From Euryarchaeota archaeon UBA605 (lineage in GTDB: Archaea > Thermoplasmatota > Poseidoniia > Poseidoniales > Thalassarchaeaceae), in the NCBI GenBank assembly GCA_002504905.1, contig DATY01000031.1:1-64000 (forward strand): 64,000 nucleotides of DNA, in the 5' to 3' direction. Numbering within the stretch: position 1 is the first letter of the stretch; every line of letters begins with the position of its first letter. Made by a program: the position numbers and the translations under genes. Under the pieces are notes generated by a model, which was given only the letters and a program-made list of their open reading frames with translations, searched no databases and was not told the origin of the DNA. Shown in pieces: positions 1-8,195 of this stretch.

Positions 1-325
1 GGGATCGTGAGATGGGTTTAGACCGTCGTGAGACAGGTTTGTTGCTTTGTGGTTGAGGCGTATCAGATGCCTGATCGGAAGGGTCCTTTAGTACGAGAGG
101 AACGAGGACTCGGAGCCACTAGTTTACCAGTTGTCCGGCAGGGCAATGCTGGGTAGCCACGCTCCAGTGGATAAGAGCTGAAAGCATCTAAGCTCGAAGT
201 CATCCGAAAGACGAGGCATCTCAGGGGACTCATAGAAGATGAGTTTGATAGACAGCGGGTGTAAGTACCGAGGGTTCGCCCGAGGTATTCAGCCCAGCTG
301 CACTAACCCCCCGAGCATCATCAAT
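1..325 (+). rRNA. 23S rRNA, 3' end (5' truncated by window edge)
   Basis: This is the last few hundred bases of large-subunit rRNA. The sarcin/ricin loop core is directly visible at about 92-108 (agtacgagaggaacgagga), followed by the conserved domain VI and 3'-end sequence. The gene enters from the left edge, so its 5' part is missing. The exact mature 3' end is not visible; it is placed near 325, just after the GC-rich terminal helix and before the AT-rich spacer. The 5S gene follows about 90 bases later in the same orientation, so the two are probably co-transcribed. Confidence 0.95.
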
Positions 326-411
326 TTCTACACACTAATTTAGTTAAATTAACACAGGGCTCTATTGTGGGCCTCTGTCCAATGGGCATATCAATTCATC
401 ACATTCGAAAG

Positions 412-544
412 AGAGTTGTGCACGGCCATAGCGAAGGGGTACTACCCGGTCCCATCTCGAACCCGGAAGTCAAGCCCTTCTGCGTCATTTCCTGTACTGT
501 GGTGCGAAAGCCCACGGGAACGTTTGTCGCTGTGCCACACTCTC
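412..544 (+). rRNA. 5S ribosomal RNA
   Basis: The segment contains the 5S core (loop A-B region near 423-440 and the characteristic cccatctcgaacccggaagt at 451-470). The ends (gagagttgtgcacggc near 411 and gctgtgccacactctc near 530-545) can pair to form helix I. It lies downstream of the 23S gene in the same orientation. The ends are estimated from the terminal helix and could be off by a few bases. Two open frames that cross this region are chance reading frames in structured RNA. Confidence 0.9.
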
Positions 545-605
545 TTTCCTCCCCGCACAATTATAACATTCATGGGCGTAGCCATTAAAAGAAGGAGGTA
601 CCAAA

Positions 606-1268
606 ATGACAATTTCAACTGGTGATATACTAGGAAATTCGCAAGTCGGTGTTTACTTGAGTGTTATTGGGAAAAATTTGTTTTATCCTACCTCTCTTGA
701 AAAATCAGCTATTGAAGAAATTGAACAAGCATTTGAATTAGAGATGAACCCGATACTTATTGGAGGTTCTTCTTTACTTGGTAGTTTAATCGTTGGTAAC
801 AGTAAAGGAATAGCAGTAGCAGATATTGCTACTGAAGAAGATCTAGATATTCTATCTAGCTTTGGAGAGGTAGTTATTTTAGAAAGTGGAGTTAATGCTG
901 CTGGTAATTTAGTTGAATGTAACGATTTTGGAGCAGTCGTCAGTAAATCTATCCCTACTCCTGGAGTTGAATTAATAGGTGAAGTACTAGGTGTTAATAC
1001 CGCAAGGACTAGAGTTGCTGGACAAGATACTGTTGGTTCTTTGTTAGTATCAAACAATAAAGGAGTTCTTTCACATCCTGATATCACTTCTTCAGAAGTC
1101 AAAGTTATTGAATCTGTAATGAATGTTCCAATAATGGTAGGGACTGTTTGTTTCGGTTCTCCGTATGTCGGTGCAGGCTGCGTTACTTCTGAGAAAAATG
1201 CGCTTGTAGGTTCTGGTTCTACCGGTCCCGAATTAAATCGTATAGAAGATGCATTGGGTTTAATCTGA
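606..1268 (+). CDS. eif6: Translation initiation factor 6 (aIF6)
   Basis: This 220-residue protein matches archaeal aIF6 in length and in its repeated pattern of five pseudo-symmetric units (recurring G-x-L-hydrophobic-x-x-N blocks, e.g. GSLIVGNSKGI near residue 59 and GSLLVSNNKGV near residue 143). The family binds the 50S subunit and prevents premature joining to 30S. The start is supported by a strong Shine-Dalgarno sequence, ggaggt at 594-599, seven bases before the ATG at 606. Its position directly after the 23S-5S genes fits its target, although whether it is co-transcribed cannot be told from sequence. It is convergent with the small gene at 1269-1499 with no gap between stops. Confidence 0.95.
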   Translation: MTISTGDILGNSQVGVYLSVIGKNLFYPTSLEKSAIEEIEQAFELEMNPILIGGSSLLGSLIVGNSKGIAVADIATEEDLDILSSFGEVVILESGVNAAGNLVECNDFGAVVSKSIPTPGVELIGEVLGVNTARTRVAGQDTVGSLLVSNNKGVLSHPDITSSEVKVIESVMNVPIMVGTVCFGSPYVGAGCVTSEKNALVGSGSTGPELNRIEDALGLI

Positions 1269-1499
1269 TTATATTGCAGTAGGTGCAACATGATCATCAT
1301 CTTTATCTTCTTTTTTTCTGACTCTATTCCATACATTTTTCATTAATAATTCATGACATGATTCACAATAATGAAATCTTTTGTAAGCCTCTCTAAACGA
1401 GTATGCCTTATTTCCTGTTGCAACTAGAAAACCTTCTGGAGATAATCTACTAATATTAACTCCATTTTTTGAACAATCTCCATAATCACAACTTTTCAT
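1269..1499 (-). CDS. Small hypothetical protein with two Cys pairs
   Basis: This 76-residue protein is not recognised as a named family. It has Cys4 and Cys9 near the N-terminus and a C-x-x-C pair (Cys45, Cys48, motif YCESCHELL), which together could bind one zinc ion. The C-terminus is basic and then acidic (KKEDKDDD). The frame fills the gap between the aIF6 stop and the biotin carrier gene and its stop abuts the aIF6 stop, typical of a real compact-genome gene. A nucleic-acid or protein-interaction role would be a guess. Confidence 0.6.
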   Translation of the reverse strand: MKSCDYGDCSKNGVNISRLSPEGFLVATGNKAYSFREAYKRFHYCESCHELLMKNVWNRVRKKEDKDDDHVAPTAI

Positions 1500-1533
1500 A
1501 ATCTACCCACTCATTATTCATAATTGAAATTAC

Positions 1534-1938
1534 CTAGTCTTTGCTATCTTTAGGTTGTATAACAATTAAAGGCATATTTGCTTCAATACTATCTCCTGAT
1601 TCACAGTTAATTTCAACTACTTTTCCTGAAATTGGTGCCTGTATTTCATTTTGCATTTTCATTGCTTCTAAAATCATTATTACTTGCCCTTGCTCAACTA
1701 TTTGGTCCAAAGAAACATTTAGCGAAACTATCTTTCCAGGTATTGATGAAGAGATTTTCCCTGAGAGCTTTCTTTTACTACCTCCTCTTTTTCGAGATTG
1801 TTTAGAGTTTGATAAACTTCCTTCTGTTCTAACATTAAAACTGACTCCTTCAATTTCAACAATCCAAGTATCTCCATTCCTTTCTATAAAAACCTCAAAA
1901 TCCTCATTATCTACATTAATCTTCATTCTTTCTTTCAA
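1534..1938 (-). CDS. Biotin carboxyl carrier protein of acyl-CoA carboxylase
   Basis: The C-terminal about 75 residues form a biotinyl domain with the canonical lysine motif EAMKMQNEI, which is biotinylated and shuttles CO2 between carboxylase and carboxyltransferase. The N-terminal half is a short beta-rich domain followed by a basic linker (KQSRKRGGSKRK). The best start is the TTG at 1938: a perfect gaggtga Shine-Dalgarno at 1944-1950 lies five bases upstream, while the ATG at 1926 would be too far away. It is the last gene of a minus-strand group with the small subunit (1944-2138) and the carboxyltransferase (2149-3702). No biotin carboxylase subunit is in this window. The biotin ligase domain encoded at 16392-17765 is a plausible modifying enzyme. 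Confidence 0.9.
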   Translation of the reverse strand: MKERMKINVDNEDFEVFIERNGDTWIVEIEGVSFNVRTEGSLSNSKQSRKRGGSKRKLSGKISSSIPGKIVSLNVSLDQIVEQGQVIMILEAMKMQNEIQAPISGKVVEINCESGDSIEANMPLIVIQPKDSKD

Positions 1939-1943
1939 AAAAA

Positions 1944-2138
1944 TCACCTCGAAGTACTTCTCTTAGATTTATACGAGGTTAAATTTCTTTTCCCTAATAA
2001 CATTCTTCTATGATCAACAACCCATTCTTTACCTGTTTGTCTATATTCTGAAACATTAATTGAATCTCCTTTTGATGTTTTTAAAATAACAGCTGCAATT
2101 GCAACCTTTTTTAATAGATTAATCCTTTCTTTTTCCAT
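1944..2138 (-). CDS. Small acyl-CoA carboxylase-associated protein (OadG-tail/epsilon-like)
   Basis: A 64-residue protein lies between the carboxyltransferase and biotin carrier genes. The start is the ATG at 2138, preceded by an agaggt Shine-Dalgarno; a longer frame from 2201 would overlap the upstream gene. It has the pattern helix (KKVAIAAVIL), then a polar segment, then W-x4-RR-x2-L (WVVDHRRMLLGKR), reminiscent of the short conserved tails of OadG-like or epsilon-type accessory subunits that accompany biotin-dependent carboxylases. No transmembrane segment is evident. A role in assembling or stabilising the carboxylase is inferred from position and this weak pattern. Confidence 0.6.
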   Translation of the reverse strand: MEKERINLLKKVAIAAVILKTSKGDSINVSEYRQTGKEWVVDHRRMLLGKRNLTSYKSKRSTSR

Positions 2139-2148
2139 ATTAAAACCT

Positions 2149-3702
2149 CTAAAGTGGAATATTTCCATGTTTCCTTTCAGGCCTTGTTTCCTCTTTCTCA
2201 AGTAGGGCTCCCAGCGCCTTAACTAGTACTTTTCTGGAATCTTTTGGCTGTATTACGTCATCCAAGTAACCTAATGCAGCTGCTTGATATGGATTTGCGA
2301 AAGTTTCATTATAATCATCAACGAGTCTCTCTCTTTCTTGTTCTGGGTTACCTGCACTGTTAATTCTTCTCCTGTGTATAATCTGAACTGCTCCATCAGC
2401 TCCCATTACTGCTAGTTGAGCACTGGGCCAAGCAATATTGTAATCCCCTCTGATATGTTTTGATGACATTACATCATATGCTCCTCCATATGCTTTTCTT
2501 GTGATAACTGTAATTTTAGGTACAGTGGCTTCTGCGTATGCGTATAGTAACTTTGCCCCATGTCTAATAATCCCGCCCCATTCTTGATTTGCTCCTGGTA
2601 GGAAACCCGGAACATCCACTAGAGTCAATATTGGTATGTTAAATGCGTCACAGAACCTAACGAATCTTGCCGCTTTTACTGAAGCATCTATATCTAGACA
2701 GCCTGCCAAAATTTTTGGTTGATTTGCCACAATACCAATTGTATGACCTCCTAATCTAGAGAATCCTACGATTATATTCCTTGCATAGTCGCCTTGAACT
2801 TCTAGAAAAGCACCATCATCAACTATTTCTTCTATTACTGTAACCATGTCATAAGGTTGGGAAGGATTTTCTGGAACTAAATCATCTAATCTCTCACAAC
2901 TTCTTGAAAGAGAATCATTTGTAGATTTAGTAGGTGCCTTTTCTAGATTATTTGATGGTAATAATTGGATTAGTTCTCTCACTATTTCAAGTGCATCATC
3001 ATCATTCTCTGCTGTAAAGTGAGTGACACCCGATTTACTAGCATGGGTCCCAGCTCCTCCTAACTCCTCAAAAGAAACTTCTTCATTAGTTACAGTTTTT
3101 ATTACTTCAGGCCCTGTAATAAACATATGTGATGTCTTATCTACCATGATTACGAAATCGGTAATTGCTGGAGAATAGACCGCACCTCCTGCGCAAGGGC
3201 CCATTATTACAGAAATTTGTGGTATTACTCCACTGGCTCTTACATTTCTGAAAAATATTTCTGCATATGATCCTAAACTAGCGACTCCTTCCTGAATTCT
3301 TGCCCCACCGCTGTCATTCAATCCAATTACTGGCGCACCGGTTTTCAGAGCCATATCTAAAATTTTACAAATCTTCAATCCATGCATTTCTCCTAATGAG
3401 CCTCCGTATACTGTGAAATCCTGAGCAAAACAGTATACTACCTTTCCATTAATGGTGCCATGTCCACAAATGACACCATCTCCTGGTATTACATTTTTAT
3501 CCATGTCAAAATCTCTGCATCTATGTTCAACAAGAGAATCAACTTCCATAAATGAATCTTCATCTAATAGTTGTTCGATTCTTTCTCTTGCTGTTAACTT
3601 TCCTTTCGAATGCTGAGCCGCAATTCTCTTTTGCCCTCCCCCTGCTTCAGATTGGGCTTTTCTCCGACGCAGTTCATCGATACGTTCCTTCACGCCAGAC
3701 AT
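2149..3702 (-). CDS. pccB: Propionyl/methylmalonyl-CoA carboxyltransferase (beta) subunit
   Basis: This is a full-length (517-residue) carboxyltransferase of the acyl-CoA carboxylase beta family, with the two crotonase-like halves. Visible signatures are GGSLGEMHGLKI, the acyl-CoA-binding GGARIQEGVASLG, MGPCAGGAVYSPA, the second-half NQPKILAGCLDIDASVKAARFVR (quoted in part) and KAYGGAYDVM. It moves the carboxyl group from biotin to propionyl-CoA (or the reverse in decarboxylases). The start is set at the ATG at 3702 (MSGVKERIDELRRR), where homology-like sequence begins; a longer frame from 3732 has no better signal. It is divergent from the B12-binding mutase subunit, suggesting a shared intergenic promoter for one pathway. 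Confidence 0.92.
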   Translation of the reverse strand: MSGVKERIDELRRRKAQSEAGGGQKRIAAQHSKGKLTARERIEQLLDEDSFMEVDSLVEHRCRDFDMDKNVIPGDGVICGHGTINGKVVYCFAQDFTVYGGSLGEMHGLKICKILDMALKTGAPVIGLNDSGGARIQEGVASLGSYAEIFFRNVRASGVIPQISVIMGPCAGGAVYSPAITDFVIMVDKTSHMFITGPEVIKTVTNEEVSFEELGGAGTHASKSGVTHFTAENDDDALEIVRELIQLLPSNNLEKAPTKSTNDSLSRSCERLDDLVPENPSQPYDMVTVIEEIVDDGAFLEVQGDYARNIIVGFSRLGGHTIGIVANQPKILAGCLDIDASVKAARFVRFCDAFNIPILTLVDVPGFLPGANQEWGGIIRHGAKLLYAYAEATVPKITVITRKAYGGAYDVMSSKHIRGDYNIAWPSAQLAVMGADGAVQIIHRRRINSAGNPEQERERLVDDYNETFANPYQAAALGYLDDVIQPKDSRKVLVKALGALLEKEETRPERKHGNIPL

Positions 3703-3804
3703 ATATGGTGATGAATGACAAGACTCAGCCAATTAGCATTACTCTTCGTCAAACTCTTTTAAATCGATTGTTTGAAATCGTTTGCCCCGCCCCATGTCTT
3801 TGTT

Positions 3805-4248
3805 ATGAGCATGCGAATTGTAATCGCTAAGCCGGGATTAGACGGTCATGATAGAGGTGCAAAGGTCATTGCGAGAGCTCTAAGAGATGCAGGTCATGAA
3901 GTAATTTACACTGGTTTGAGGAGAAAACCCTCTGAAATTGTTCGTGTTGTAATGGATGAAGATGCAGTCGCAGTAGGTCTTTCCACATTATCGGGTGCAC
4001 ATAATGTACTAATTCCCAAAGTATGTGAAGAATTGATATCTAATAATATGGGAGATGTAATTGTTTTTGCAGGAGGTATTATCCCCGAATCTGATAGAGA
4101 ATATTTGTATTCATTGGGTGTTAGGGCGATATTTGGTCCAGGTACAAAAACTAGTTCAATTATTGATTTTTTAGAAACTATTTCCGAACGTAGAGATAGT
4201 AAATTGGATGTTGGTGTAGGGGAAAAAACAGGATGGAGATGGTCTTGA
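3805..4248 (+). CDS. mcmA2: Methylmalonyl-CoA mutase, B12-binding (small) subunit
   Basis: This stand-alone 147-residue cobalamin-binding domain has the D-x-H-x-x-G motif (GLDGHDRGAKVIARAL), whose His is the lower axial ligand of cobalamin, plus the GLSTLSGAH and FAGGIIPESD loops. It partners with a separate catalytic mutase subunit, not present in this window. The start is taken at the ATG at 3805 (an alternative ATG is at 3811); a TATA-like ttttaaat at about 3757-3764 fits a very short leader. It overlaps the MeaB gene by 16 bases, indicating translational coupling. Confidence 0.92.
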   Translation: MSMRIVIAKPGLDGHDRGAKVIARALRDAGHEVIYTGLRRKPSEIVRVVMDEDAVAVGLSTLSGAHNVLIPKVCEELISNNMGDVIVFAGGIIPESDREYLYSLGVRAIFGPGTKTSSIIDFLETISERRDSKLDVGVGEKTGWRWS

Positions 4249-5102
4249 ATTTAGAACAAAACATTTCTCTAGCCAAGCATGGAAATAGGAGAGAACTTGC
4301 TAGATTATTGTCAATAATTGAATCTGGAAAGAAATTACCTGTAGAAGAATCTAACCAATCATGGGTTTTGGGTGTCACGGGGCCTCCAGGTGTGGGTAAA
4401 TCTACCTTAATCGGAGTAATGATAGAAGAATGGGTCCGAAGAGGAGAGAAAGTTGCCGTTCTTGCAATTGACCCTTCCTCTCCCAAAAGTGGTGGAGCAT
4501 TACTAGGAGATAGAATGAGGATGACATCCGCAGATAATGGCGAATCAGTTTTCATTCGAAGTCTAGCTACAAGAAATCATCCTGGAGGATTAATGCCTTT
4601 TTTGAACCCCATGATAAATTTATTATCTTACTGTGGATGGACGAGAATAATAATCGAAACAGTTGGAAGCGGACAATCCGAAATAAGAATAGTTGCTTTC
4701 GCAAATAGGATAATGTTGGTCGATGGGCCTGATCGTGGCGATATAATTCAGGCAGAAAAAGCAGGCATTATTGAATTAGCGGACATAATAGTAATTAACA
4801 AATCAGATTTACCAAATGCAGATAATGCTGCTAATTCAATTAAGAAATCATTAGAATATTCTGATAAGAATAATGATATTATTGTTATGCAAACCTCATC
4901 AATTAATAATAATGGTATTTCCGAATTAATTGAAAAATTAGATAATCTTAATGTAAATAATGAAAGAAATCTTTTGAGAGTAAAGGAAAGATTAATTTCA
5001 GCTTGGGATCATAAGTTACTTTCAAATCCATCTTTGGATGAAATATTATTAGACTTGCAGTCAGGGGAGATAAATCTGGATGAGGCATTGCAGAATCTTT
5101 GA
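4233..5102 (+). CDS. meaB: MeaB-type GTPase, methylmalonyl-CoA mutase chaperone
   Basis: This 289-residue G3E-family P-loop GTPase carries Walker A GPPGVGKST (about residues 50-58), the switch sequence DPSSPKSGGALLGDRMRM, the family stretch IRSLATRNHPGGLM, ETVGSGQSE and the NKSD guanine-specificity motif. MeaB proteins protect and reload the mutase B12 cofactor. The gene is slightly shorter than typical members (about 320). The serine in ETVGSGQSE replaces the usual valine, which is probably tolerated. The upstream overlap with the B12-binding subunit supports the assignment. Confidence 0.92.
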   Translation: MEMVLNLEQNISLAKHGNRRELARLLSIIESGKKLPVEESNQSWVLGVTGPPGVGKSTLIGVMIEEWVRRGEKVAVLAIDPSSPKSGGALLGDRMRMTSADNGESVFIRSLATRNHPGGLMPFLNPMINLLSYCGWTRIIIETVGSGQSEIRIVAFANRIMLVDGPDRGDIIQAEKAGIIELADIIVINKSDLPNADNAANSIKKSLEYSDKNNDIIVMQTSSINNNGISELIEKLDNLNVNNERNLLRVKERLISAWDHKLLSNPSLDEILLDLQSGEINLDEALQNL

Positions 5103-5770
5103 AATTATTTAGAGGTGTAGAATTGACTGACAGTGTAATCCCAATAGATATAGATCATGCTAAACATTCTATTGGGGGGATGAAAGGTCATATTTTTAGA
5201 CGATTTACTCATGTTATCATGTGCTTAATTCCTTTTTTATATTATACCAAAGGGTCTCAACTTTCAGGTTTATTCTCCATGGAACCGACCGATTTTGTCA
5301 CTTTTTGTCTACTTTTACTGATTTTTTTGGAAGTATTAAGGTTATACTTTGGAATAGTTATTGTAGGGCAAAGAGAGTATGAAGCAAAGCAAGTTTCAGC
5401 ACTTGCTTGGGGTGCATTCGCTGTTTGTTTGGCATTGATAATATCTCCCGAGTCAAAAAATTTTGAAGGAATGGAATCAGGAATGTATGCTGCTCCACTA
5501 ATTTGGGGTTTGACTTTTGTTGACCCCATAATGGGCGAAATTAAGCGTTCAAAAAGGGGGATGAAAGTTGCAATATTTGGTGGTTTAATAACATCATATA
5601 TCATATGGTTTTCTAGTTCTTATTATCTCGGAACTCCAATAATTGCCTCAATTATTTTAGCCCCATTGACCGTACTCGGTGAATTGCCCACTGTAAAATG
5701 GATTGATGATAATGCAACAATGATTCTTGTCCCATTAACAGTGTTGTTATTCATAGAACCATTTCTTTGA
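5099..5770 (+). CDS. Polytopic membrane protein, dolichol kinase / phosphatidate cytidylyltransferase-like
   Basis: This 223-residue protein has about six or seven transmembrane segments. An N-terminal basic amphipathic stretch (KGHIFRRFTHVIMC) precedes them, and a C-terminal E-x8-DDN-x4-P motif (GELPTVKWIDDNATMILVP) is typical of CTP-dependent polyprenol kinases and cytidylyltransferases. It may act on an isoprenoid lipid, but the substrate cannot be told. Translation most likely starts at the TTG at 5099, which overlaps the MeaB stop by four bases (TTGA), so it is translationally coupled to meaB even though the functions look unrelated. Confidence 0.65.
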   Translation: MKLFRGVELTDSVIPIDIDHAKHSIGGMKGHIFRRFTHVIMCLIPFLYYTKGSQLSGLFSMEPTDFVTFCLLLLIFLEVLRLYFGIVIVGQREYEAKQVSALAWGAFAVCLALIISPESKNFEGMESGMYAAPLIWGLTFVDPIMGEIKRSKRGMKVAIFGGLITSYIIWFSSSYYLGTPIIASIILAPLTVLGELPTVKWIDDNATMILVPLTVLLFIEPFL

Positions 5771-5824
5771 ATATTCATCTGCGTCATGTTTACATTCTTA
5801 CTACCTTTCGAAGGCATGATAATC

Positions 5825-5941
5825 ATGGATGATAATGAAATAAATGATATTACGGAATCCTCAATTTCTCAAAATACATACGTTATGATTTGGGTGATTG
5901 CATCTTTAGCATCACTTGCAATATTTGTGAAATATTTCTGA
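5825..5941 (+). CDS. Possible 38-residue single-span membrane microprotein
   Basis: A short frame runs from the ATG at 5825 to the TGA at 5941. The predicted product has an acidic N-terminus (MDDNEINDITESS) and one hydrophobic helix of about 20 residues (MIWVIASLASLAIFVKYF). An in-frame ATG at 5816 or 5786 is also possible. It lies in a 218-base gap between two plus-strand genes that otherwise contains only the asnB promoter. Size alone gives weak support; the clean acidic-head/TM-tail layout is the only positive sign. Confidence 0.4.
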   Translation: MDDNEINDITESSISQNTYVMIWVIASLASLAIFVKYF

Positions 5942-5960
5942 TTTCATGGTAAACGCTGAA

Positions 5961-5968
5961 TTAAATAC
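5961..5968 (+). promoter_or_regulatory. Candidate TATA box of asnB, leaderless transcript
   Basis: The sequence ttaaatac lies with its centre about 24 bases before the asnB ATG at 5989. In archaea the TATA box is centred about 26-27 bases upstream of the transcription start, so transcription would begin at or next to the start codon. No Shine-Dalgarno sequence precedes this ATG, consistent with a leaderless mRNA. This is inferred from spacing only. Confidence 0.45.
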
Positions 5969-5988
5969 CTGTAATTATTGGATATAAT

Positions 5989-7854
5989 ATGTGTGGTATA
6001 ACCGGCATTCTAGGTAACGGAGATTATACCGTCCTTAGTTCAATGTCAAAAAATCTATCTCACAGAGGACCTGATGGTTCAGGTAGATTCGAATCAGATA
6101 TAGTTGTAGGAAGTATCTGCTTAGCCCAATCAAGACTTGCTATAGTTGATGTAAATGGTTCAAAGCAACCTATCGAATCTAATCATAATTGCGTCTTAGT
6201 ACAGAATGGTGAGATCTATAATTTTCAAAAAATAAAATTTGATATTCCAAATTATCCTTGGCTTACTTCAGGAGATAGTGAAACTATTTTAGCGCTTCAC
6301 CGTAAGTATGCTTATGATGATAAAAAAACATATGAAGTCCCTATTGGTAAAAAAGTAGGCTCTTTGTTCAAGACTAGCGGTGCAGATAAATTAGGAAATA
6401 ATGCAGAAAAACATAGGTCTTGGGTTTCTAAGCTAGATGGTGTCTGGGGTTTTGCTCTATGGAATCCTCAAATTAGAGAATTAATTCTTTGTAGAGATCC
6501 TTTGGGTGTGAAACCCCTATTTAGAACATTATTGCCTGACGGTACACTTTTGTTTGGCTCTGAGATTAAGTCATTCTATGCGCATCCTGATTTCGAAGCA
6601 AAGCCAGATATTAACGCATTGGCAGTTAGGTTGGCTTTTGAATATCCTCTAGATTACACTACACTTTTCTCAAATGTAACTTCGGTAGCACAAGGTACAA
6701 TTGAAACTTGGTCTATAGACAAAGATGGAAAAGCAGTTCTTACGGGCGTTACAAGATATAATAATGAGAAAATATCTCCAAATAAAGATTGGAATCCGAC
6801 TTTAGATGCAAAAAATCTCTTGGATTCTTTGTACAATGGAATCGAATCAAGAATGATGTCAGATGTACCATTGGGAGTTGTGTTATCTGGAGGTTTAGAC
6901 TCTAGCCTTGTTGCAGGTTTATCTAAGAAAGTATCAGATTCTAAGGGGCTTAAATCTCCTGATGTTTGGACAGTCGCTGGCGATGAGAATAATCCCGATA
7001 TGGTAGCTGCTGTTAGAGTGGCTGAGCACTATGGGCTAAATCATCATAAAAAAATCATAGATCCTGAAAAATTTTGGCACACTCTTCCTAATTTTATTTG
7101 GAGTGGTGAAGATTTAGATATATCTGTACTTTTCTGGCAGCCATTATTTGAGGAGATGTCAAAAAGTGTTAAAGTCGGCATTTGTGGACAGGGTGCTGAT
7201 GAATTACATGCAGGGTATTCAAGGTATAAAGATTTGAATAAACATTCTAAATTAATTGATGGTAGATTGAGTGATTTCGGTGAATTATCTATTGAAAAAG
7301 AGTTTATTGGTCCTGGACAACCTTGGATTAATAGTAATTTTTCAGCTCAGAGTAATTTCACAAGTGTCAATAATACATTACAATTTGAACTAGATAGAGG
7401 ACAATTGACAAATTTCCAACTTAGATTGGGAGATAGACATAGTATGGCATTTGGTGTGGAGGCTAGAATCCCTTTTCTATCTCGTGAACATAGGACCCTT
7501 TCTCATAGGATTCCTGTTCACTGGAAAATTAATGATGTAGATGAAAAGTTAGCTTTGCGATGTGCTGCCAATCTAACCGATCTTCCCAAAGATATCGTAA
7601 AGAGGCCAAAGATGCCTGCAGGGACTGCTACAACTCCTGATATTATGAGTGATTTGCTATCTGAATTAACGCCGATCGCTAAAGATTGGTCCGACGATTA
7701 TGGAAAATTATCTCCGATGCTAAAAAGACAACCAGATATGGCTATTGGGATGAGATTATTCCATGCAATGCACCTAACTGATAATCAAGATGGAATCCGA
7801 AAAGGTTCAGTAATGGACTTAATTTATGATGTCAGCGATTGGAATAGTCTGTAA
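5989..7854 (+). CDS. asnB: Asparagine synthase (glutamine-hydrolysing)
   Basis: This 621-residue class II amidotransferase starts MCGITGILG, leaving Cys2 as the N-terminal nucleophile of the glutaminase domain (about residues 1-230, with RGPDGSG, NGEIYN and SGDSET). The ATP-binding synthetase domain carries the PP-loop SGGLDSS at about residues 300-306 and a downstream CGQGADELHAGY motif. It converts aspartate, glutamine and ATP to asparagine. An insertion near residues 105-145 is longer than in common AsnB proteins. Because related enzymes amidate sugars or peptides, the exact acceptor is less certain than the chemistry. It appears to be monocistronic. Confidence 0.88.
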   Translation: MCGITGILGNGDYTVLSSMSKNLSHRGPDGSGRFESDIVVGSICLAQSRLAIVDVNGSKQPIESNHNCVLVQNGEIYNFQKIKFDIPNYPWLTSGDSETILALHRKYAYDDKKTYEVPIGKKVGSLFKTSGADKLGNNAEKHRSWVSKLDGVWGFALWNPQIRELILCRDPLGVKPLFRTLLPDGTLLFGSEIKSFYAHPDFEAKPDINALAVRLAFEYPLDYTTLFSNVTSVAQGTIETWSIDKDGKAVLTGVTRYNNEKISPNKDWNPTLDAKNLLDSLYNGIESRMMSDVPLGVVLSGGLDSSLVAGLSKKVSDSKGLKSPDVWTVAGDENNPDMVAAVRVAEHYGLNHHKKIIDPEKFWHTLPNFIWSGEDLDISVLFWQPLFEEMSKSVKVGICGQGADELHAGYSRYKDLNKHSKLIDGRLSDFGELSIEKEFIGPGQPWINSNFSAQSNFTSVNNTLQFELDRGQLTNFQLRLGDRHSMAFGVEARIPFLSREHRTLSHRIPVHWKINDVDEKLALRCAANLTDLPKDIVKRPKMPAGTATTPDIMSDLLSELTPIAKDWSDDYGKLSPMLKRQPDMAIGMRLFHAMHLTDNQDGIRKGSVMDLIYDVSDWNSL

Positions 7855-7878
7855 ATACTAATTATCTACATCAGACCA

Positions 7879-8190
7879 TCAGTCATCTGATTTTTGTTCT
7901 AATTCTGAATTTCCTTTTTCTCCAGATTCTATTTCTATGCCTTCCATCCCAACAATTTCATAATTTGATGGAAACATTGCTACGATTACACCTGCTACCA
8001 TGAATCCAAGAGCCATCTCGAATTCTCCATGTACCATCATTAATTCCAATGCTATAACTACCAATAATAAACCTCCTAAATTAGACACCCAAACCAATGT
8101 TTTGAACGTAGATAATGAGACTCCAGTACTTGACCCTGTTCTTTTAGGTCCAAATTCTGCTCCAAATCTTACCGGGTCATCTTTCGCCAT
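7879..8190 (-). CDS. Two-TM hypothetical membrane protein
   Basis: This 103-residue protein has a charged N-terminus (MAKDDPVRFGAEFGPKR), two adjacent hydrophobic helices (VSNLGGLLLVVIALELMMV and MALGFMVAGVIVAMF) and an acidic tail. The ATG at 8190 is chosen because an aggtga Shine-Dalgarno, made partly from the ferredoxin stop region, sits six bases upstream; a GTG at 8199 is the alternative. It directly follows the 8Fe ferredoxin gene and ends the respiratory gene group, so it could anchor or regulate an electron-transfer component. That role is positional inference. Confidence 0.6.
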   Translation of the reverse strand: MAKDDPVRFGAEFGPKRTGSSTGVSLSTFKTLVWVSNLGGLLLVVIALELMMVHGEFEMALGFMVAGVIVAMFPSNYEIVGMEGIEIESGEKGNSELEQKSDD

Positions 8191-8195
8191 TTTTT

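Noticed and set aside
365..625. Two short open frames across the 5S rRNA region
   Set aside because: They cover the 5S rRNA and run into the Shine-Dalgarno and start of aIF6; no protein-like composition.
683..1336. Long minus-strand frame opposite aIF6
   Set aside because: It is the antisense shadow of the aIF6 gene, rich in Ser/Pro/Thr as antisense frames of this type are, and would overlap the real small gene at 1269-1499.
1541..1966. Plus-strand frame opposite the biotin carrier gene
   Set aside because: The minus strand has the clear biotinyl motif and an upstream Shine-Dalgarno; this frame has neither.
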